From: CAYJPA01 sp964371945
Lineage (GTDB): Bacteria; Chloroflexota; Chloroflexia; Thermomicrobiales; UBA6265
DNA length: 53,231 bases
NCBI GenBank assembly: GCA_964371945.1
Contig: CAYJPA010000037.1
Span: 1-53,231, forward strand
Reading direction: 5' to 3'
In this document: one piece after another, positions 43,537 to 52,423 of the stretch
Layout of the letters: every line of letters starts with the position of its first letter
Position numbering within the stretch: the stretch's first letter is position 1
Made by a program: the position numbers and the translations under genes
The notes under the pieces: generated by a model
What the model saw: only the letters and a program-made list of their open reading frames with translations
What the model was told of the DNA's origin: nothing
Database searches by the model: none

Positions 43537-43558
43537 GGGCAGACCTCCGTGTCTGCCC
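43537..43558. repeat. Palindrome GGGCAGAC / GTCTGCCC, copy 2
   Basis: Perfect 8-bp arms with loop ctccgt, the second copy of the element at 43335. After the right arm both copies continue with CTCGTCA, then ACC, TTC, AGA and CCC-ACC at matching spacing, so the repeat unit is longer than the hairpin. Confidence 0.9.
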
Positions 43559-43692
43559 TCGTCACGACCTACGCCCGCTTTCGAAGAGCCTGCCGATCTC
43601 CCACCTCATTCACAGAGAGTTCTCAAACCAGGCAGCAACACTGGTGAATGTGTTCGAGATTCTCGAACCAGTTCAATCGCCTGGAGGTTTCC

Positions 43693-44145
43693 ATGTTCAC
43701 CGACAATTCCCGCCCGGCGCTGTCGCTTACCCGGCGCGGCTTCCTTTCATTCTCCGCCGGCGCGGCGGCCCTCATCGCGACACAGCGGCGGTTCTCACAC
43801 TTCACGAGCAGCGCGCAAAGCGCCACGAGTGGCTCGACCTTCCTGGACCCAAACATCGTTCACGAAATCGCGGCTACCTTCGATCAGACGATCTACGACG
43901 CCATGATCCAGACCTATTCCGAAATTGGAGAAAAAGATTGGATCGAGGAACGGTCACCATCGACGGTGCAGCCTATGAGTGTGCCGGGATGCGCCTCAAA
44001 GGCAACTCGTCGCTCGGCGGTCTCCGCCCGGCGAACGGAGAAAACGGTCCTCGGACCCAGACGGCGATCGTGGTCGACGGAACTCCCTTTGCGATCGACC
44101 CGGACAGCGCTGAATTCCCTGAAATGGACGGCGCTACGGTAGAAG
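43693..44145 (+). pseudogene. Decayed CotH-kinase-family protein gene
   Basis: ATG 43693 opens MFTDNSRPALSLTRRGFLSF, a twin-arginine leader, followed by the CotH-family start FLDPNIVHEIAATFDQTIYDAMIQTYSEIGEKDWIE. Near 43940 the frame changes to TVTIDGAAYECAGMRLKGNSSLGGLR, again CotH-like, after which no family likeness remains and no kinase core is found. CotH proteins are exported atypical kinases or spore-coat-like proteins. The 3' part is lost, replaced by sequence that runs into the convergent PPOX gene. The 532-residue frame spanning 43194-44792 is not a real gene. Confidence 0.7.
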
Positions 44146-44345
44146 AAACCAACCGGGTTGGTTTTCAAGCCGGCGATCCGCACGGCGGTTGTCGGCTTTC
44201 CTGCACCGCCACGGCCATCGAGCACAACGATCGGCGGTTCCGATCTGACGGCCGTCAGCCGCAAAATCGCGTTAACCTTAGTGTCTTCAAGACGCTCTAT
44301 TGCGATGCTCTGCTGCACTCCAATATGAGCGACGTTGAACGCGGC

Positions 44346-44765
44346 CTAGTGCCCGCTCAATTGTTCAAGCGTGAAGCGGATCGCGACAGAATATGCCGCC
44401 GCGAAGCTCTCCGGCGTCATGCCGATCCGGGGAATATCGGCCTTGTACTTTTCGACATAAGCCGGAATCAAGTTCGCGGCCGGAGCGGACGGGTCGATTG
44501 CAGCACTGCCGGTCAACACCACGATGTTCCCGCCGCGGCCATCGCCATCCAGGTTGAGCGACACTCGCGGATTGCGAATGATGTGCGCGAGTTTGGCGGT
44601 GTTCGGTTGGCTGTAAATGAGCACCGTCTCGCCGTCCCAAAGAAACCACACCGGTTTCGGGTGCGGCGTGCCGTCTTTGCCGACGGTCGTCAGCCAACCG
44701 ATGATCTCGTTGTTCAAGCGCTCCTGGACACGAGCGCCGAATGGAGTCGAGGAATCGATCATCAT
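44346..44765 (-). CDS. PPOX-class F420/flavin-dependent oxidoreductase
   Basis: A 139-residue split-barrel protein of the pyridoxamine-phosphate-oxidase superfamily. The N-terminal segment IIGWLTTVGKDGTPHPKPVWFLWDGETVLIYSQPNTAKL and the NPRVSLNLDGDGRGGNIVVLTG strand give the fold. The pattern resembles F420-dependent TIGR03618/TIGR03667-type enzymes. ATG 44765 or the adjacent ATG 44762 is the start, AAGGAA upstream. The cofactor (FMN, F420 or none) cannot be told from sequence alone. It is convergent with the CotH remnant and follows a VOC gene on the same strand. Confidence 0.85.
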   Translation of the reverse strand: MMIDSSTPFGARVQERLNNEIIGWLTTVGKDGTPHPKPVWFLWDGETVLIYSQPNTAKLAHIIRNPRVSLNLDGDGRGGNIVVLTGSAAIDPSAPAANLIPAYVEKYKADIPRIGMTPESFAAAYSVAIRFTLEQLSGH

Positions 44766-44891
44766 GGAGCGTGTTCCTTTGCAAGAAGCTAGCACGCACG
44801 GAAGCGGACGAAAACCGCCCGCTTCCGCCAATACTATCAAGTTGGAAGCATTACCGCCCGCGTCAATGCCGAGTGGAGCTCACGGCCACCG

Positions 44892-45665
44892 TTACATCGG
44901 CGCCGACTTCATCAACCCGAAAAAGGCGCCGGTCGAATCGGCCACGACTCCGATCGTGCCGACCGTCGGTATCTCCATCGGTCCCATCGCGACCTGCCCG
45001 CCGAGTCGTTTGACTTCGGCCAGCGCTTCATCCATCGAATCCTGCTTGATCTCGAAGTAGGTCATCCAGGCTGCCGTCGAAACTCCCTCCGGGAACGCCA
45101 TCACCCCGGCAACTTCGTTGAGGTCATTCTTCAAGAGCGTGTAGGGACCCGTGCCCATATCCGCGATGTAGTTGGTCCAGCCCACAAGATCGCCGTAGAA
45201 CGTTGCTGCTGCTGCTGCGTCGGCCACCATCAGCTCGTTCCAAATCGGATTCCCTTTGCCACTCTTGAAGTTCGAAGTCGCGGCATCGGGCGGCATGCCC
45301 GGTTCATTCGTGATGATGGCAAAATACGCGCCCTGCGAGTCCTTCGCAAACGCCATTCGACCGACGCCGGGGATATCGAGCGGTCCGCCCGCGATCTCGC
45401 CGCCGAGCGACTTGATCTTCTCGGCGGTTTCGTCGGTATTCGGAACCGAGATGTAGGTGATCCAGTAGGAATGATCGCCCTCGTGCGGCATCAGCGCGGT
45501 CGCGCCGCCGAGACCGTTTGGATCGTCGTTAACCCAGATGTTGTACGTTCCGGCTTCGCCCATATCCATCGGATTGACGGTCCAACCCATCAACGATTGA
45601 TAGAAGGACTTTGCCTTTTCAACGTCGTTCGAATGCAGCTCGAACCAGATGAACCGAGAGACCAC
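44892..45665 (-). CDS. Two-domain VOC (glyoxalase-like) protein
   Basis: A 257-residue protein with two VOC repeats. Domain 1: RFIWFELHSNDVEKAKSFYQSLMGWTVN and the AFAKDSQGAYFAIIT end; domain 2: NELMVADAAAAATFYGDLVGWTNYI and VVADSTGAFFGLMKS. The Glu/His pairs of metal-binding glyoxalases are only partly present. Members near PPOX or dehydratase genes are common but without assigned substrate. GTG 45665 (VVSRFIWFEL) has AAGGAG 8 bases upstream. An earlier start at 45695 lacks one. Confidence 0.85.
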   Translation of the reverse strand: MVSRFIWFELHSNDVEKAKSFYQSLMGWTVNPMDMGEAGTYNIWVNDDPNGLGGATALMPHEGDHSYWITYISVPNTDETAEKIKSLGGEIAGGPLDIPGVGRMAFAKDSQGAYFAIITNEPGMPPDAATSNFKSGKGNPIWNELMVADAAAAATFYGDLVGWTNYIADMGTGPYTLLKNDLNEVAGVMAFPEGVSTAAWMTYFEIKQDSMDEALAEVKRLGGQVAMGPMEIPTVGTIGVVADSTGAFFGLMKSAPM

Positions 45666-45842
45666 GATGTGTGCTCCTTCGTTATCGCCCTTCACCGGGC
45701 GCTACGCCTGTACGGGGCGCACCGTCTGGTATAGCACACTTGTTCGATACGTCAAGTGGTGTAGCCATTAATTCTTGACTGCCTTGAGCCGCCTCTTCTC
45801 ACATCCTTTAAAGGAAGGGATCCGCGTGAGAGCCAAAAGCCG

Positions 45843-46262
45843 TCACACGCCTGTCAGCTTGAGCTCGGCCCATCCGCCCTTTGCCACGAAGAGAATCGCG
45901 TGCTGCTGGAGCTCGGCGGCAATGGCCAAGCCTACCTCGGGATGCAGGTCGAGAGCGAAAAAACCCTCTTCGCACCAGGCGCCATCGCGCGAACGCCCAA
46001 CATGCGCCAGCGCAACGATTCCTCGTTCCGCAAACAGGTTTGCCATCCGGGCATTCGCCGTCTCGTTTTCGCCGTCGCTTTGCGGCCGGCTATAGGGATT
46101 CCAGCCGGTGATGAAGAGACCACTCGACGCGCCGAGCTTGGTGAAGAGCTGATCGAGTTCAGCACTGTGCTCGTCGATGTGAACGACGATCTCGCGATCG
46201 TCATGGAACACGACGAAATCGGTCGCGTAGTAGTCATCAATTGGAACCGGCGCAGTCGTCAC
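45843..46262 (-). CDS. DUF3293 family protein
   Basis: A 139-residue soluble protein with the DUF3293 marks: DDYYATDFVVF at the N-terminus, LFITGWNPYSRPQSDGENETANARM in the middle, and AELQQHAILFVAKGGWAEL at the end. Function unknown. GTG 46262 overlaps the TGA of the upstream gene as GTGA, so translation is coupled to it. The longer frame up to 46385 is a shadow. Confidence 0.82.
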   Translation of the reverse strand: MTTAPVPIDDYYATDFVVFHDDREIVVHIDEHSAELDQLFTKLGASSGLFITGWNPYSRPQSDGENETANARMANLFAERGIVALAHVGRSRDGAWCEEGFFALDLHPEVGLAIAAELQQHAILFVAKGGWAELKLTGV

Positions 46263-46579
46263 GTCGCCGAACCGCGCAAAAACTGGTCGGCGATGAATTG
46301 CTTCACCCCTTCCCGGCCGCGCAATCGGAGCCAGATCGGCCCTTCCGCCGGTTCGCACACAAGCTCGAACGTGAAAAAGGGACAACAGTGCCGCTCATCG
46401 ACCACAAACGCCGCCAACCGCACCAACCAATCACCATCACCCGGAAACCGAAACTCGTACCCGTCGGCGATCTCCCGTGTCTCCAACGCTGCGGCGAAAA
46501 TCTCGGTCTCGAGTGCGGCGATCCGCCGTGCCTTTGCGGGGTCCGACAACGCGCACGCAATCGGAATCTCATCAATCAT
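46259..46579 (-). CDS. Small conserved protein with ERHCCPF motif
   Basis: A 106-residue protein. IACALSDPAKARRIAAL leads into FRFPGDGDWLVRLAAFVVDERHCCPFFTFELVCEP and PIWLRLRGREGVKQFI. The E-R-x-C-C-P-F-x-x-F-E-L stretch occurs in a family often found beside metal-resistance or stress genes; the adjacent Cys pair may bind a metal, but no activity is known to me. ATG 46579 has GGGAG 6 bases upstream. The heptamer array at 46601 lies just before it, after the DegT stop, and the downstream gene is coupled by GTGA. Confidence 0.75.
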   Translation of the reverse strand: MIDEIPIACALSDPAKARRIAALETEIFAAALETREIADGYEFRFPGDGDWLVRLAAFVVDERHCCPFFTFELVCEPAEGPIWLRLRGREGVKQFIADQFLRGSAT

Positions 46580-46600
46580 TCGTGACTCCCAGCGGCCCAG

Positions 46601-46635
46601 AGCTTGCCGCTTGTAGCTTGGAGCTTGAAGCTAGG
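46601..46635. repeat. Degenerate heptanucleotide repeat (AGCTTGG-like)n
   Basis: Five imperfect units: AGCTTGC, CGCTTGT, AGCTTGG, AGCTTGA, AGCTAGG. The array includes the TAG stop codon of the minus-strand DegT gene (46631-46633) and separates it from the 106-residue gene. It is the drifted counterpart of the perfect array at 27737. Confidence 0.8.
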
Positions 46636-47752
46636 ACGGATCCCGCCACGCCCGCCGAATGGTCTCCCCGACCGCGTGCGCCGTCTCTTCGGTCTGCGCA
46701 TGCAGCGGCCACCGCTCGGTGAAGATCAAGAACGAATCCTCGAGCAGCGCCCTCGACTCCGGCACCTCTGCATTCGGATCGCGAAACGCGGTGTGGTCGG
46801 GCATCGCCGCGACCTGCCACCGGCAAACCGGAATCATATGCTCGTCCAGCGCCGCGATCGCGCGATCGCGTGCCACCGCGGACGCCGTTCGCACCCGGAA
46901 CTTCTGCCAGGAATGACCGGGATCCGAAGCCGGCACGCGCAATCCCGGCAAACCCTCCAGGTAGCCAATTAGGATTGCCGCATTCTTGCGACCCTGCTCA
47001 GTGACACTGTCCAGATACGGCAGATGACCCAGCGTCACCGCCGCGCAAAGCTCGTCGATCCGGTAATTGCCGCCCCACCGATCCTCGACAATGTAAGTTC
47101 GCGGCGACACTTCGTCCCACTCTTCACCGAAGCGGCGGAGGGTCCGCATGCGCTCTGCCAGATCGCCGTCGTCGGTCACGATCAATCCGCCCTCGCCGCC
47201 CGGCAACGCCTTCGTCTGGTTCAGCGAATAACCGCCCGCGAGCCCGAACCGACCGGCTCGTTGACCATTCGCGAGCGTCGACGCCACCGCCTGGCAGGCA
47301 TCCTCGATGATCCGAACGCCCTCCGGCAGGATCGCCTGTATCCCCTCGAGATCGGCCGGATAACCGTGAATGTGAACAGGCATCACCGCGACGGTTCGCG
47401 GCGAGAGCACGCGCTGAACCGATTCCACCGTCAGGCAATAGGTGGCGGGATCGATGTCCGCGAAGATCGGGGTCGCGCCGGCCATGATGATCGGGAAGAC
47501 GGAACCGGAAAAGGTGAAGGCCGGAACGATCACCTCCCGACCAGCAACGCCCAATGCCGCCAGCGACATGTAAAGCGCGGCCGTTCCGCTGGAGCAGGCC
47601 AGGGTGTACGCGGCGCCGGTCGCATCCTTCCATGTCGCTTCGAGTGCCGCTGTATTCGGTCCATCAACCAGCTTGCCGATCCGCAAGCTCGTTTCGATCA
47701 ACTCCAGCGAATGCGGCCGGAACGGCGGCCAATCATTGAACGCAAAGCTCAT
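46631..47752 (-). CDS. DegT/DnrJ/EryC1/StrS family PLP aminotransferase
   Basis: A 373-residue PLP enzyme. AAF-type start SFAFNDWPPFRPHSLELI, the cofactor-phosphate region ACSSGTAALYMSLAALGVAGREVIVPAFTFSGSV, IIEDACQAVAS, and the PLP Lys in YSLNQTKALPGGEGGLIVTDD (S-x-N-x-T-K). Such enzymes aminate keto sugars, or act as regulators. ATG 47752 follows GGGAAG. No other sugar-pathway gene is near, so the substrate is uncertain. Its stop lies in a heptamer array; the small genes downstream on the same strand may be co-transcribed. Confidence 0.88.
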   Translation of the reverse strand: MSFAFNDWPPFRPHSLELIETSLRIGKLVDGPNTAALEATWKDATGAAYTLACSSGTAALYMSLAALGVAGREVIVPAFTFSGSVFPIIMAGATPIFADIDPATYCLTVESVQRVLSPRTVAVMPVHIHGYPADLEGIQAILPEGVRIIEDACQAVASTLANGQRAGRFGLAGGYSLNQTKALPGGEGGLIVTDDGDLAERMRTLRRFGEEWDEVSPRTYIVEDRWGGNYRIDELCAAVTLGHLPYLDSVTEQGRKNAAILIGYLEGLPGLRVPASDPGHSWQKFRVRTASAVARDRAIAALDEHMIPVCRWQVAAMPDHTAFRDPNAEVPESRALLEDSFLIFTERWPLHAQTEETAHAVGETIRRAWRDPS

Positions 47753-47989
47753 GGCATCTTCCCTTTGCAACCTGGCTCCGAAGCGCGAGCATAGCAAACA
47801 CTCCGCGTTTTCGGGACCCAATTCCTCGAATCGCCGGCCGCACACCCGGTAGTCGCGCGATTCATCGCGCCCGCATCAACAATCGACGTGAGCAATAATG
47901 AATCATGCATTCTTAACCAGGGTACCAACATGGATCGTCGATTCGAATGGCCATCGCGTTCTCAGCGCTGGAGGCGCTTCGTTGGAGTA

Positions 47990-48012
47990 GCCGGGGATCT
48001 TTAGTCCCCGGC
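47990..48012. terminator. Hairpin GCCGGGGA / TCCCCGGC
   Basis: Perfect 8-bp arms (47990-47997, 48005-48012) with a 7-base loop, 50 bp beyond the stop of the minus-strand M81 gene at 48062. It is either that gene's terminator or another extragenic palindrome; no T run is present. Confidence 0.55.
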
Positions 48013-48061
48013 GATGCGCGAGTGACGAGAGTCCAATCGCCGGACGAAACAAATCGCGCGG

Positions 48062-49573
48062 CTACATGTTCGTTGGCGACCACGTTGTTTCGGAGTCGAG
48101 CGGATAGATCGGGCGACGGAGCCGGACGTAGTCGAACGTCTCCAGCCGCGGACTGCTGATGCCAGGCGCGTCGACCTCGATCACCTTGGTCGCGATCGGC
48201 TCGAACGCGGCTCGGAAATGCGCGGCGCTCTTCAGCACCAGAATGCGCCGCTGCGTCGGTTCGATTCCGAACGCGCGAAAATAGTTCAGATCGTATGGAT
48301 GCCCACGCAACTCTGTGAGCTGCAGCTCGATCCCGCCCCGGCCGCCGATCTCCAAGAGCACGGTTCTCCCGCGACTCGACAGCGTACCCGAACCCATCAC
48401 CCCGCCGATCGTGAACGACCCCTCGTGAATCATCCGGACCACGCCGGTCACCTCGATCGGTGCGCCGTGCCGGCGATCGTGCTTGCCGCCAATCGTCAGC
48501 GTGACCTCGCTCCCAACCCCAGCGGCAATGCACGCGGCAACGGCTTCCGCATCCATGATCTGCGCAACCGCGGCTGATTTCGCGTTTGCCGCAATCAGAC
48601 CGCGCAGCACCTCCGTGCCGTCGCCCGCGGTGCCGCTGGCCCCGGAATCAGAGATGTCGGCCAGCACATAGACACTGCCTTCCTCACCGGCCATTGCCTC
48701 GGCGACAGCATCGGCAATTGGCATCGGATGGATGGCGAAATCGGCGCGCCGCTCCCAGCAAATCGCTGCTAGCTCGTTCGCGTACTTCCGGGCGAGCGCC
48801 TGATCGCCATCGGTCACGACAATCGTCGCAACCCCCGTGAATGGCACATCCGCGAACGGAAAGCCGCCGAGCACGGTCGCCGAGAGCACGCCCGGTTCGC
48901 GCTCGATCTCGCGGGCGCGGTCGATCGCGATCTTCAGCGGCGACTGCCAGGTGGTGACCATCGACTGGTTCGGCGCGATCAGCGGCAACCGCGTGTGCGC
49001 CATCGCCGGTTTTACATCGCCCTTGATGGTCGACTCCAGGATGCGCAGCGCTTCGATCCCCGTATTCGGCATATCGGTGTGCGGGTATTCCTTGTACCCG
49101 ACAAACGCGTCGCAGAGCCGGATCATCCCGTCCGAGAGATTCGTGTGCAGATCGAGCGGCGACACGATCGGCATCTCTGGTCCAACCACATTGCGCACCG
49201 CCGCCAGCAGCTCCCCTTCCGCATCGTCGTTGTCCTCGAGCGCCATCGCGCCGTGCAGATCGAGAAAGACGCCATCGACCGGCAGCGCCGCTTTGATCCC
49301 GCCTACGATCTCGTCGCGAAGCGTATTGAAGGCGTGGCGACTTACCCGTCCGCCCGGCATGACCGAACCAAACATGGTCGGAATCAACTCGACCCCAAGC
49401 CGCTTCGCTTCCGCGACCGCGCCGCCGTAGACCGTGCCGGTGCCTTCGAGATCGAGAATCTCCTGCCCTCGGTACAAACCGCCGAACCCCGGCCGCGCGA
49501 AATCCTCGAGCGTGGTCGGCTGCCACTGAAACGTATTGGTCTCCTGGGCAATGCCCCCGGTCACGATGCGCAC
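48062..49573 (-). CDS. M81 family metallopeptidase (MlrC-like)
   Basis: A 503-residue protein of the MlrC family. The N-terminal half has VTGGIAQETNTFQW, FLDLHGAM and SPLDLHTNLSD, the metal-binding His/Asp/Glu sites of the family; the second half has VLADISDSGASGTAGDGTEVL and VEVDAPGISSPRLETFDYVRLRRPIYPLD. MlrC is named after the linearised-microcystin peptidase; most bacterial relatives have unknown amide substrates. GTG 49573 is the start with AAGGAG upstream. It is a single gene. Confidence 0.9.
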   Translation of the reverse strand: MRIVTGGIAQETNTFQWQPTTLEDFARPGFGGLYRGQEILDLEGTGTVYGGAVAEAKRLGVELIPTMFGSVMPGGRVSRHAFNTLRDEIVGGIKAALPVDGVFLDLHGAMALEDNDDAEGELLAAVRNVVGPEMPIVSPLDLHTNLSDGMIRLCDAFVGYKEYPHTDMPNTGIEALRILESTIKGDVKPAMAHTRLPLIAPNQSMVTTWQSPLKIAIDRAREIEREPGVLSATVLGGFPFADVPFTGVATIVVTDGDQALARKYANELAAICWERRADFAIHPMPIADAVAEAMAGEEGSVYVLADISDSGASGTAGDGTEVLRGLIAANAKSAAVAQIMDAEAVAACIAAGVGSEVTLTIGGKHDRRHGAPIEVTGVVRMIHEGSFTIGGVMGSGTLSSRGRTVLLEIGGRGGIELQLTELRGHPYDLNYFRAFGIEPTQRRILVLKSAAHFRAAFEPIATKVIEVDAPGISSPRLETFDYVRLRRPIYPLDSETTWSPTNM

Positions 49574-50361
49574 ACGCTTCTCCTTGTTGAGTCACTTCTC
49601 ATTGTGCCGGAAGTATCGCCGAAAGAGACCCCTCACCACTTGCTGCACCCATATCGCACCCGCTAGGCGTGGCAGGAGAAGAATTTGCTTAGAGGTGCCT
49701 ATAACTTCGGTGTCGACAATCGCGGCCGCGTTCCTCCTTTAACCCTGGGCTCCGAAGAGCGTGCCGCTGGGTGTAGCGCAAACTGGGTTGGTTTGAGAAG
49801 GCTCAAAAACTGACCGCGCAATCTTCAACGCTCGATTCCGTAGATCACTTGACATTCCCTGACTGTTTGATCTTGGGGGCCAAGAGCTTCAACCGATTAT
49901 TCGACCGCGATTACGCAAAAAACGTCCACGCAATCGAAAAGAGTCGATTCGGCAAGCAAGTTGCTTTGACGTTCCAGCCCGGTGAAGCAGGGGTGCCGAG
50001 ATTAGTGCGGAGATCAGGGCGAACTCGTGGGAATTGCGAATGACCTGACCCCCGGGGTGAGATGGCGACCACTCCGGCCGACGGGAGGACGATTCCGGCG
50101 GCCCCACAAGGCCATGGGCGGCGTTCCCGTCAAGCGCCTCATGGCCGGATGGGATGCCGCCTGCCTCCTCTCTGTCATCGGCCATTAGGTTGCGATGACC
50201 CGCATACCTGATCCGCTAACGATTGCTGTGCGTTAACCTGTGGAATCCGTGTGGCGATGTGGGTCGCCTGGACCGACAATGCCGCACGCGTGGCCTTGGC
50301 TGCGACGTGACGCATTCCTACCTCGCCAACCCGTCTTCCGGCAGAACGAGGAGTACCGACC
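49574..50361. other. Gene-free stretch
   Basis: About 790 bp with only short frames (up to 98 residues on the minus strand) that lack ribosome sites and family likeness. No tRNA-like fold was seen. A GTTAAC-flanked segment near 50210-50240 may hold the promoter of the gene at 50362. Part of it (50040-50190) could be decayed coding or insertion-sequence material, which I could not identify. Confidence 0.4.
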
Positions 50362-52254
50362 ATGGAAATCGACCGATTCGACCGTCTTGCCCGGATCGTG
50401 GGCGGGGCCGCTTCTCGCCGTCAGATAATCCGCGCCGTTCTCGGCGGTGCCGTGGCCGGCGTTGTCCATCTTGGGCGCGCCGACACGACGCTGGCCCAGG
50501 ATAAGGGCTGTTGCCGCTGCCTGAACCGGTTGCGGACAAAGACGACCTGCACGAACGAGATCGGCCAGCGGGAGTGCAAAATCCAGTGCGAGGCGACGGG
50601 AGACGACGAGGTCTTCTTCAGCCGGCGGCACGTCTGCTCAAGGGGAGCCGAAGGCAACCTTGCCTGTCGCTTCAAGCAACCGACGGTGGAGGTGGCCGAC
50701 GCCGGCTGCGCCACCGACACGGAGTGCCCCGAAGCGACCTTCTGCGCTGTCGCCGCCTGCGTCGCCGCCGAGGAGGAGACCGCTGTCGCCGCGGGGGCTG
50801 TTCGGGCGATGCAGGATGAGCCAGTCGCCACCGAATGCATTGAGACTGCCGTCTGCTGCTCCGAGGGCGACCGCTGCGGGGCGGACGGGACCCTCTGCTG
50901 CGCCGACGGGACGTACTGCGATGGGAATAGCGAGTGCGTCCCCGTTCCCGAGCCGACGATCATCTACGACCCGGTCGCGATCTCCGCGGGCCTCGGCGGA
51001 CTGCTCAGTGGCTTCGGCGCCATCGCCCACAGCTTCATCACCGATCCGGTCGCGTTGATCCAGCGGCGCATCTTGCCCGAGGGCGACCCCCCGTCAGGCT
51101 TCGCCGGCGTCTTCGCCAGCTCCTGGGCGTTGGAGGACGACGACGCCCCCGGCGAACTGGAGTTTTCCGAGGCAGGCTACCTCAACACGTACTACTTCAA
51201 CGGCGCTGAGGCGGCACGCGACTTTTACGCCGCCGAAGTCGACCGCTCTGCCGCCCTCGGCGCTTACAGCGACGTGACCGGCGACGCGAGGATCGGCAAC
51301 CGGAGCACCATCTGGACCGGCGGGTTTCCCTACGGCGACAACGCCTACCTCAATCGCGACCTGACCCAATGGACCCGCGACAACGTCGTCGAGGTCTTCA
51401 CGCACGACGCCTTCACGGCGGAGGCGGAGCCGGCCGAGACCGAAGCCGTCGTGAAGTTCGGCCAGTCGATCGACCGTCTACTGCGCGGCGCCAAGACCAG
51501 CTCGTCCGCAACGAACAGAATCCCGGTTGTCGGCAGCCCGACCGAGACCAATGTCACGATCCGGCGCTGGCCGACCGCGGAGCAGCTCGGGTACAAGCAA
51601 GCGGATGACTCCGTTCAGCGGGATGCGCTCTTCGCCGGTGACGCAACAAGCCTCGTACAGATCAACTACCAGACGATGATCGGCGGACAGCCGTTGGTCG
51701 GCTTTGGTAGCCAGCTCGGCTTCATCGACGAGCAGGCGGCAAGAGCATGGCTGAACAATTCCCCAACCGCATTCGTCCAACTCGACCAGGCCAACGACAT
51801 TCTAGAACGCCAGTATCTCGACAGTTTGCCGCCCGATTTCTTCGGCGGACGGGAGTTCTCTGCCAACGCCTTTCTCTGGAACGTGCCGACGGGACTTGTC
51901 TCCGGAATGGAGTCGCGTGTGGTCGACGGCTCCATTGTCTCGACGTTCGCCTTCGTCAATCCGACGCCGCTGCCAGAGGCGACGAGACTTCAAGATCTAT
52001 TGGGCGGCGCCGAGGACAGCGAGGACATGCAGCTCATCGGCATGTACCTGAGGAACGGCTACTCGAACGACAGGATCTACTACGAGCTGTTTGGAGGCGA
52101 CATCAGCGACCACCCGGAGTTTTTGGCGGCCCTCATCGCTCATCGGGTGGCGTACTACACGGACATCCCGGTTGAAGAGACGGCGTCGAACGAGGACGAA
52201 TCGGAGCCAAGTTTCGTGGGGGAATGGATCGAGGAGGCAGTAACGATGTCGTAA
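50362..52254 (+). CDS. Cys-rich twin-arginine exported protein, 630 residues
   Basis: The N-terminus (about 1-46) is a twin-arginine-like leader, ASRRQIIRAVLGGAVAGVV, ending near LAQDKG. Residues 48-190 are strongly Cys-rich: CCRCLNRLRTKTTC, CATDTECPEATFCAVAAC, and CCSEGDRCGADGTLCCADGTYC, of the granulin/knottin-like spacing seen in Thermomicrobia secreted proteins. A hydrophobic stretch at about 205-225 may anchor or link it. The remaining 400 residues form an unrecognised globular domain, with acidic and aromatic residues and a helical end (MQLIGMYLRNGYSNDRIYYELF). GC-ending codons are denser than in the neighbours. ATG 50362 has a GAGG-type site upstream. Confidence 0.75.
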   Translation: MEIDRFDRLARIVGGAASRRQIIRAVLGGAVAGVVHLGRADTTLAQDKGCCRCLNRLRTKTTCTNEIGQRECKIQCEATGDDEVFFSRRHVCSRGAEGNLACRFKQPTVEVADAGCATDTECPEATFCAVAACVAAEEETAVAAGAVRAMQDEPVATECIETAVCCSEGDRCGADGTLCCADGTYCDGNSECVPVPEPTIIYDPVAISAGLGGLLSGFGAIAHSFITDPVALIQRRILPEGDPPSGFAGVFASSWALEDDDAPGELEFSEAGYLNTYYFNGAEAARDFYAAEVDRSAALGAYSDVTGDARIGNRSTIWTGGFPYGDNAYLNRDLTQWTRDNVVEVFTHDAFTAEAEPAETEAVVKFGQSIDRLLRGAKTSSSATNRIPVVGSPTETNVTIRRWPTAEQLGYKQADDSVQRDALFAGDATSLVQINYQTMIGGQPLVGFGSQLGFIDEQAARAWLNNSPTAFVQLDQANDILERQYLDSLPPDFFGGREFSANAFLWNVPTGLVSGMESRVVDGSIVSTFAFVNPTPLPEATRLQDLLGGAEDSEDMQLIGMYLRNGYSNDRIYYELFGGDISDHPEFLAALIAHRVAYYTDIPVEETASNEDESEPSFVGEWIEEAVTMS

Positions 52255-52395
52255 TCGTCGTCCGGCCGGACGGGGACGGAGCAATCGGGCATTCGTTCCG
52301 ACACGGTCGCACGCCACGCTTCCGTCTGGAGCTAGACCACCCAGGGGTACACGGGGCTGAATCCAGCCAGCCCCCGAAGGCAACTGGATCGACAC

Positions 52396-52421
52396 CCCCT
52401 CACCTGAAAGCGGGTGAGGGG
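52396..52421. terminator. Hairpin CCCCTCACC / GGTGAGGGG
   Basis: Perfect 9-bp arms (52396-52404 and 52413-52421) with the loop tgaaagcg. It lies 140 bp after the Cys-rich gene and at the edge of a transposase remnant. It could be a terminator or an insertion-sequence end; no T run follows. Confidence 0.5.
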
Positions 52422-52423
52422 TG

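Noticed and set aside
43914..44318. A minus-strand P-loop-like text (DGRGGAGKPTTA)
   Set aside because: It lies antisense to the CotH remnant, has Pro in the critical Lys-Thr position and no other nucleotide-binding motif.
43194..44792. A 532-residue plus-strand open frame
   Set aside because: It crosses the palindrome patch, the CotH remnant and the whole PPOX gene on the other strand, and only a short central part has any likeness (to CotH).
46259..46579. Longer minus frame up to 46385 for DUF3293
   Set aside because: It overlaps the 106-residue gene heavily; the GTGA overlap at 46262 gives a better start.
47913..48533. A 206-residue minus frame rich in Arg
   Set aside because: Out-of-frame reading of the M81 peptidase end; composition is typical of shadow frames in GC-rich DNA.
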